This document shows, piece after piece, positions 56,358-64,000 of a DNA stretch of 64,000 bases. Where the stretch lies: positions 395,001 through 459,000 of the forward strand of contig JBAJFG010000567.1 of assembly GCA_037903475.1 (NCBI GenBank). The letters are read 5' to 3'. Positions within the stretch are counted from its first letter, which is position 1. Every line of letters starts with the position of its first letter. Position numbers and translations under genes: made by a program. This DNA is from Ancylostoma caninum. Its lineage: Eukaryota > Nematoda > Chromadorea > Rhabditida > Ancylostomatidae. The notes under the pieces were generated by a model, which was given only the letters and a program-made list of their open reading frames with translations, did not search any database and was not told the DNA's origin.

Positions 56358-58101
56358 ACTTCCGCAAAATCTTGTTTGTAGTCTACCAGGCGTGAATATA
56401 TACGTAGCTGGTTGAGATTTTATTACGCAGCAGCAATGGAGACATTATGCGGAGAAGAGAATACCAATCTACAGAGGCAAAAATTGCTTACCAGTCCTTC
56501 AACCACCAATTTATAGCAGAAACTCCAAAGAAATGGAAGCTATGTGAAAGCTCCTCAGTCAAATACCGAAATTTCCATCGCTCCTCGCTGCAGTCACTTC
56601 TCGGTCGGCACGTCGTCCGGTGATTTCTTGAGCACGACGCAGACATTCCCCTGCAGCTTTAGTCACCATTGTTTTTCTACCTCAGATAATTGTTTGTCGC
56701 TTTGATTCACTCCACTGGAATATCTCAAAGTGGTAAATCCCGCCTACACTCGAGCTAACGAGCTCACCATGACACTGGTCGTTAAACAATTGGTTAGGGG
56801 AAAAATTTCCTTCTTCTGGATTCGGTTATGAACACGTCTTCCTCTTAAGTTATGTGAGTTATGTACACGTCCTTCTCTTTTTGCTTCAGAGGAAAACGAT
56901 ATTGCGGTGGAAAAAATGCGTCGTTCGCTCATTACCCAGGCAAACACCACTTGCCCGTGAATTGTCGCATCCATCAACGCATCACATTTCTCTAGAGAAA
57001 TTAAATTTCGTCAGTACAGTCACTTTTTTCACTGTGTTGCATTTTCTTTCTATGATCGTGCATAGTGATTGATAGTTCCACCATGCTGGACCCAGCTTAC
57101 GTAGTCAGATGATCACGGCCGTATTCGGTCATGAAAAACGTGAAGACTTTCTTGTGAACTATCAGTCTGCCCGATAAGTGGTCAGACAAATCTAGCCGGC
57201 TGCAGTTTGCCGCCTGTGAAGCTGAATCTCGTTGCTGTGTGCGATATAGCAAGGCTTAGTGAGGTAACCTCAAAGAACGGTAACCAGCACAAAGAGTTTA
57301 TTATCGAAGCGAACGGACAATGCATGCAACCTGACTAGGTACTTGTAAACAAACGGTGAACAAAGTCTATCTGGATCAAAATAATACAGAGCGGTCAGCG
57401 CTTAACTAAAAAATGCTCGCCTATGATATCTAAGGTCACGACACTGTATCCAACTTCAAGGTTCACCGTGAGCGACATTTTTCTGACTTGTACTTCTGGC
57501 AAGGTTCCAAAGTCTCTTCGAGTTCGCCCCTCCCTCACGTTCTAGGCAAGGCAAGGCGCGTTGAATAAAAACACTCTCCCCAGCTGCCGCCATACATTTC
57601 ATTGTATCAATACCATAGTCACCCTGGATGAGAAGTATTGCACCTGTGATATTACTCTTCAGCGCAAACACTGACTTGATTGAGTTCTCTGACGTCTTAT
57701 ATCGGAACCTGGGCATGGCGTTGTGTCATTATTCTCAACTACCACGCCACAGAGCTTGTTATTTGATCACTTTTATTTTTATTAGCCTTGCGGTCCAACA
57801 CTATGTCTTTTTCAGAGGCCTGAAAGTGGCTTAAGTTTGTGCATACTTGCAAGTTATCCGACCAAACACTTGCTCTCCCAGTGCTTTGTTAAACCCACCT
57901 GTAAGGTCCTCAGTAGAAGATGACTTTTACCAAATACTCCACGAATCCTGCGGAGATGGTCTTCCGCCTAGAGGAGTTCTACTAATTACAAACCGCCGTT
58001 GATGAGCTGACGCTGATTATTGAGCCGTGCTGATTAGCAATAAGTGGTCCACAGGATTCTCCTACCTCACATAATGACAGGAATGGCATAAGGTCTACTA
58101 G
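56358..58101. other. Unassigned stretch
   Basis: No gene or repeat boundary was recognised over 1.7 kb. Opposing frames at 57716-57456 (minus) and 57628-57834 (plus) have no motif. GTGCTTTGTTAAACCCA near 57880-57896 recurs at 58139-58155. Confidence 0.35.
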
Positions 58102-58265
58102 CAGTGCCGGACGCAGAAAGTGCGCGGGAGCTGCTCTCCCTGTGCTTTGTTAAACCCAGAAACTATTAATTTTAGGTTGGGGGGTGGTCGTGAAAAAAGT
58201 GGGATCTTCGCCTCTCTGGGGATCCGGATGGAAAAAAATAAGAAAATTTTTTTATAATCCTACTC
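58102..58265. repeat. hAT-type MITE fragment
   Basis: CAGTGCCGGACGCAGAAAGT matches the left end of the MITE family, but G-rich shoulder and core are displaced by other sequence. GGTGGTCGTGAAAAAAGTGG near 58184 resembles the next segment of the family. No right end was seen. Confidence 0.55.
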
Positions 58266-59875
58266 TGTAATAAAGCCCTAAGATGTAATACGAAATATGT
58301 CTGTCTGTCGCCGAGTGACTCATCGCCTAAGAGAGTCGAGGGGATGCCGATTTTTTCCACTTTCGAAGAGAATCCTCGGTGATTAAAGACAGCACTCACG
58401 ATAAAAAACGTTGTCGACTTTCTCATGAAATTCTACTCTGGAGGCTACTTTTGTGCCCCTTGTAGAGAAAAGACCATCGAAAAAGGCAAGGTATGCGCGA
58501 AATACTATGTTGTAGTTTGCCAATACATGTCCATTTGTACGAGATCTATCGCCTGAGATGGGTGTCATCGCAGAGCTGTGGAACGGATCACCACTATAGG
58601 AAAATCCTGATCGATCCTGTATCAGCTGAGAAACACAGCCGCACACGGTCAGAGAGAATGGGGCGGGGTTGAGCTACTGGGCGCATTTGTACATGCGTAC
58701 GAGTTTTGTTACTCGAGTAACTGCAGGATTTGGAGAGATTCCTTTTGCAGTTACAGTCCAATTGATGACACCTTTGAAATGAGAACGAATTCGAGGAAAC
58801 TTTTTTCAGCGTGAGTGCTGCCTTTAAGCAGAGATTTGCAGAAAAAAGATAGGGCAAGATAGAAGAAGGTTCTCTACACCTAGTATTGGAGAGAGTATTT
58901 CGCAATCCATCGAGAAAGAAAAGAGGGGGGAGACAGAAAAAAGTTGTGATTGCATGTCCGCTGTTAAGGTGGTTGAACTGCAAGCAAGTTTGGAGTCCGG
59001 GTGATCAGAATCTAGACGAAACAGGCAAAGACAACGCTCATCTCCTTGATCTTTTCACTTCTAAGAAAGTTTTCGGTAGTACCTTTCCCCATGCAACATC
59101 ATACGCAATACATTTCGCACACCCACATTCTTGGAACACAGAATCATTACACTACATTTCGCCCACCCACATTCTTGGAACACAGAATTTTCAAGCCTAG
59201 CAAAATAGGCACGCTCCTACACTGCTTCCCCGAGTTCGGGAGAACATTGTATGTGAAAGGCCTGAAAGGCCACGACGGCGTGAAGAATATCGTTAGAGGG
59301 ATATTGCAGCAAGACCGAGCTGTTGGCAGCTGTAGCTGAACCCTTCGTACAGCCTGCCGAGATAGTTTCTCTCTCACAGTTTTTGGCGACGCGATACCAC
59401 TCCCCCCCCCCCTCAACAGAATTTCTCCTCTGGATACAGCTAGAGAGCAGAAGAGAACGGGTCCGAAAAGTGTTTTGAGCCCGCACCGAGATTTCTCAGA
59501 AACCCTTTGAGAACAGCGAATCGAGTGACTACATCACAGTTCTAGAAAGAAGAATCGGTCAAGAACATTTATTGAAGGAGAAAATCTGAAACGCTCTGTC
59601 ATGAACAGAAAGGGTCACCTGAGGATTCAATTTATTTCGTTCCAATTAGCTGAGAAAGAAAATTCCATCCCTAGCAGTCTCACGGAAAAAATTGATGGAG
59701 CAGATTCGCAGAAAATCACTATCATCGGCGAAGCTGAACTGTCATTTTCTTAGAGTGTAGCTATTCCAGAGGTAACGTGTCTCGGAGAAGTTTTTTCCGG
59801 AGTGTAGGTATTCCAGAGATAACGTGGCGCGAGGGTCCGAGGCTGAGGGCCGCTTCGCGGCGCTTTTTCTCAGTA
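58266..59875. other. Unassigned stretch
   Basis: A short tandem duplication lies at 59114-59187, with CACCCACATTCTTGGAACAC twice about 46 bases apart. Frames across it are chance. No gene was recognised. Confidence 0.4.
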
Positions 59876-60010
59876 ATAAGTAATTAATAAAAATTATTTT
59901 ACAAATAATAATAATAAACAATTGAAAATAAAGTGAAGCAAAATTTTATTTGTATTGTAAAGTAATTTCAAAAACCTGTTTTTGGAGGGAGGGGGATTCT
60001 CATCCCTGCT
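59876..60010. repeat. AT-rich core and one shoulder of a hAT-type MITE
   Basis: The stretch TTTTATTTGTATTGTAAAGT followed by an AATTTC block and a G-rich shoulder matches one half of the MITE at 44421-44708. The terminal CAGTGGCGG is not visible. Confidence 0.5.
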
Positions 60011-60309
60011 ATTCAATTTAGGGATCCATTCACAAATCCAGAACACCTTGGAGGCTTTCTGGCAGATGTTTGCGGTTCGTTTACCAGAAATGTACTCCTG
60101 AATGAGAAATATTCCCACCGTGAGCTCCTTTTATGTGTTTTCTCAAAGGGGTTTTCAGGCTCCTCAGTTTTTTACCAGCAACATGATCATTTACGCGCGC
60201 ACTTAGCTGTCGACAAGTCTACCCGCTATACTTCCCATATCAAGTTAAGCATTTAGTTTAATGAGCGATGTCTCTCAAAACAAAAACGACAACTGAAACG
60301 CGACTATCA

Positions 60310-60560
60310 TTGTGAGAAAGAGCTGCTGGCGTTCTGCTGGACAATGCAACTGGAATCCGGCGACGTCGTCTCCTCGGGAGAGATCAATTCGTTCCTCCCA
60401 TGGACAATGCCAGACCACGCACTTTCAAAATGAGACCTGTGAAGGTAGCAGCTCTCAAAATTGGTCTGAAATCTCATCCATCATCTTCACCTAGCACCAA
60501 GCAAAGAGAAGTTGGTGCTGATCGATTCCCAGGATGCAATTGAAGCAGTGCTGGACTTGT
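60310..60560 (+). pseudogene. Possible mariner transposase fragment
   Basis: The plus strand reads MDNARPRTFK near 60402-60431, followed by KVAALKIGLKSHPSSSPS. This resembles the DNARPH and HPPYSPDLAPS stretch of mariner transposases with the later catalytic Asp missing. No TIRs were found. It is a short, weak similarity. Confidence 0.3.
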
Positions 60561-63158
60561 TATAGCTTCACGAGTGAGGAAAGGTGTATGATCTTCAATA
60601 TTTTGAAGAAGTCTTTCAATTTCTATGTTGACGGCCCTTTCTTGATAGAGTATTTTATGGAGAAGAAGTTTGGCCTCACAGAAAAGTTCTTTTAAGTTCT
60701 GTTCTTGGTAGTTAAAAATGATGCATGAACATTTAAACCATTAACGACTACTTACTCCCGCTCCACATGAGCACTTTTCACGTGCTATTCATAGAGGAGG
60801 GAATTAGTGACTTCCCAGATAACTGTCTACATAATTATAAACTGCTTATGTTTTGTCAACATGGCGTTGAGATGAGAGAAAAAGGCGAACGAGTGCAGAC
60901 AGGAGAACGAGACAGAATGGTGATGGTGCAAGTTCTACCAGCAGTCAGCTGTTCCGATCTATGAGAGACTGTCCTAGTCAGACTTTAGTCAAACTTGTAG
61001 TACCATTCCTGTTGTCATCCTGACAACAGTTGTTCAGTAGGCTTCTAGGGAGCATTATCTGGTACTAACCAGCGGCCCAGTCCCTCATCCCACAAGGCTC
61101 ATGTGGGGGTTTTCTAGATACTAGACTACTTCACAACTCCTTGTTTCCATGATTTTTTCCTCCAAAAAAACCCTTTTGTTGTTCTGGTTGTAAATTTTCT
61201 GATTTTCAATAACTTTATCCTCTGAATCGCTACCATCCGGGTTTTCTGGTGGGTTCCCGTCAATTTTGGTAGAAAGAACGTCACGACCAGGTGAACCCTT
61301 ACTGGTGCCGCTTATCTGTCACAGCAACAATGTACGGACCGTCTGGCTCTGGCTACTCACTACCCTTTGCAGAGTCCTTGTAGCCCTGCTAATGGTAGAT
61401 ATTCATCAAGAGTTCGTGAAGGATTTTTTTCCAGTAATAAACACACAGTAAGCTAGAAGCTACAACTGCTATATTTAGTTGTTTACATTTGAAGTTCATG
61501 CAGATTGCAGAAATTAGCGAGATTCACGCTAACGCACCAAGTCGCGCTCGTATTCTCTCATTATTGCTGTCTTCTAATTTTCATCCAAGCAGAAAAACCA
61601 CTTCAATAGGGCATCGTATCTGTCAATAACTGCGATCGGAGCGCGACACCTAGTACTTCACAGGGAATTACTGTGCTTGCAACTCATCCAAAATTTTTGC
61701 TGGTGATTCCGAATTTACTCCAGCAGTGGAGTGTTAAAATTCGCACCCATCTCATCTTCCTTCCTCGACATACATATATGCGCTCAACTCCGCCCACTTC
61801 TGTGAGCGACCAAAGTTCGTCATCGACTGTTATGGCCTCTCTGTATATTTCACCTGTCTTTTAATGTTAATCTAATGCTGAAATGTCGTATTATCTCATG
61901 TATCCGCCTCAAGTCTCAGTTGTGATTACTGGATCACCCCCAGATACGTAGCTCACTGTTAGTCTGGAAGAGACCTCTTCTACAAACTCATACTTTCATC
62001 TGAAACACCGCTGCCATCGATTAATTGTGAATATTTCCATGGTTTTGAAGCACTTGTGTTATTTTTTCTGTGAATAACATGAACAAAAATTTAATTTTAC
62101 TGGTTCCAAAACTTAGTTTCTAACTCTTCGGGTTCGAGAGGTCATAGCTCATCAGAAACTCGATGTTTTCACACGGATAACATTAGTTGTGCTCATACTG
62201 ATTTTGTTTATAATCTGATACTGATTCTGTTTATAATCTAATAGTACGTTTGTATCGTTAATAAAGAACCAGAATCCGCGAGATATCAAGAAATAACTTT
62301 TTCTTTCAGTGTGAAATCAGTAGGTGGAGGTGTTTTACGATTACGATTTTACGACGAACAATTTTTAAGGTTTCTCATCCACAGCCTTATGTGGATACAC
62401 GCCTAACATATAATTTAGTTTGGCCTCCAACATACCATACCAACACGTTCACAGTTCTCCTCAAATCAGAAGATTTATCAGCGAATCTTCCTTTGTTCAT
62501 GATCTTCTTATATAACTGATGTCGTCCTCTTTTCCTGCGTTTCTTTCTCACCACTGACTATGGTGGACATTCTCCTGCACCTTTTTGAAAGGGTCACTGT
62601 AGAAATCCTGCTGCATTTCATTAACTCATGTTAATTACTGCCTCACGCTTCCTAACCGTGCATCGGATTTCTTCTCTTGCAGACTTTCTTAAAATTCGTA
62701 TATTGTCAGAAATGTGCCTTGCAATTAGTCAACGTTTGAATGCTTAAAGTCAGACTGCTAGCTACGTTTTTTTTTCTGTCGTACTAGTTCCTCAGTTTAG
62801 TTATCCGTGTGGAAAATAATTGTGGTGTACTTGGCTGTAGGAGCTCATGGATGAATAAATAAATTCGTTGTAATTCATGTCACAGGGACGAAATTAGGAC
62901 TGAACTGGTTCAAACTCTTCTATCAATTATGCCGTCAACCTCCAATGTAGTACCTCGCTACATCATCCTCAACGACACCGATTGCGTTACTAGTCGATTT
63001 TGGGAAAAGCTTCCCTGCTGCACAAGTCGTCCATAATCAATAGGTATGAAATCTACGTCGTCTGCGCAGGAACACCAGGATAGCCGACCCTCTCTAAACT
63101 AGCATTTATCGGGGAGAGGGATGGCTTTTCACGAAAGAAATTGACTGCCATAGCCATC
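60561..63158. other. Unassigned AT-rich stretch
   Basis: No gene, RNA or repeat boundary was recognised over 2.6 kb. A short direct duplication lies near 62197-62240 (ACTGATT-TGTTTATAATCT twice). Confidence 0.35.
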
Positions 63159-63160
63159 AT

Positions 63161-63191
<31 letters not shown>

Positions 63192-63192
63192 T
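63159..63192. repeat. (TTTA)n microsatellite
   Basis: About eight units of a four-base repeat TTTA occur in a row. Confidence 0.95.
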
Positions 63193-64000
63193 ACACTTTC
63201 ACCATACAGGCGTACCTTGTCTGGTGCTCGCACACCGGCGGTATCAGCCTGCATTCCTAGGAAACTTCGCCTAAATTTCTCGGAAGTGTGAGGAATCCAG
63301 GAGGAAAATAGGCGGAATTTAGTAGGATTCCAGAGTAAATTTAGCCAGAATTTACAGGAATTCAGGTGAAAACGCGCAATTGCGTGTTGAAACACCAGCA
63401 ACAGAGAAGAATCTTTGGTCATGGTTTGTCACGACCACTCAAGGGCAGCGCCAGCAACTTCTGCCGTTACAACTAAAAGTTCTTCCGGCGTGTTCCACCA
63501 AGCGGTCGCGGCGAAGCACCGCACTAGCGCAACACTTAGGCTCCCGCTGAAGCAACAGTTGAACGGCTCAACATATTGGAGCTGTTGCTTCGTATAACAG
63601 GTGTTTTGTGCTACCAACATGGGCAAATTCTGTAATATGCTAATTAGATCACGGTTTTTGCCATCGAACATACGAAAGCATTAAACGGGGCAAATTCAGG
63701 TCTCGGAATCCGTGTAAATGAAATAGAAAACAGATTTCTCAGCACTCTAGAATTTAATTTTATGAGCTCATTTACTACAGTATTAATTCTATACTGTTCT
63801 GCTCACTCATTCCTTCAGTTTTCCTAATCACAAGATTTTTTTTCATCTTTTTATTTATCACTGTACTTTACTTTACACAATTCTTCTGCTTTGACTTCTT
63901 AATTTTGTTCATTTTTAGGAAAGAAACTCTGTTATTACGGGAAAATTCCTCAAATATGTCCCGGTCGTTGTTTCCTAGTTGGGTACGTTGTGTGTAATTT
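63193..64000. other. Unassigned stretch to the window edge
   Basis: Opposing frames at 63422-63189, 63415-63597 and 63671-63429 have no recognised motif. The last 300 bases are AT-rich. Confidence 0.35.

Overview
The window looks like repeat-dense, largely non-genic nuclear DNA of a nematode, most likely a strongylid (hookworm-like) worm. That is an inference from the mobile-element repertoire: an RTE-type LINE, a BEL/Pao element with a phlebovirus-type env gene, mariner and Tc1-like relics, hAT-type MITEs and many foldback elements. No host protein gene could be identified with confidence. Nearly all open frames are fragments of mobile elements, frames inside minisatellites or palindromes, or chance.

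Layout. (1) 1-3290, minus strand: an RTE-clade non-LTR retrotransposon. Its endonuclease/reverse transcriptase frame is open from about 2433 to the left window edge, with a single frameshift in the endonuclease. (2) 3597-4491: a decayed mariner with both terminal inverted repeats. (3) 5197-13099: a three-level nest. A Tc1-like element (CAGT ends, TA target site) holds a 460-bp MITE, and the MITE is split by a 6.87-kb BEL/Pao retrotransposon on the minus strand. The BEL element has 223-bp LTRs, GCGAC target duplications and a primer-binding site matching tRNA-Gly. Its order is gag, protease, RT, RNase H, env, then an intact nucleocapsid-like ORF. I find no integrase. (4) 13281-19110: foldback MITEs, a mariner-derived element, short palindromes and a minisatellite.

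(5) 19201-40115: three copies (M1-M3) of a repeat family carrying 60-bp minisatellites. Two copies end in a CTAG hairpin like a Helitron/Helentron end. Between them lie a 1-kb TIR element, several palindromes and a GC-rich palindromic element. (6) 44343-48111: a (TA)n tract with a clean hAT-type MITE inserted in it, and two near-perfect hairpins with arms of about 100 bp. (7) 49568-50765: a foldback element next to another Tc1-like element containing a further copy of the 460-bp MITE. (8) 54516-56351: a decayed protein-like frame, then a 1.29-kb inverted repeat whose arms carry 32-bp GC-rich tandem repeats. (9) 56358-64000: mostly unassigned AT-rich sequence with MITE fragments and a possible mariner relic.

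The elements do not form a host pathway. What they record is insertion history: intact copies of the 460-bp MITE serve as empty sites that prove the BEL and foldback insertions. All element assignments were made by reading translated motifs and comparing repeats by hand; no database search was run.
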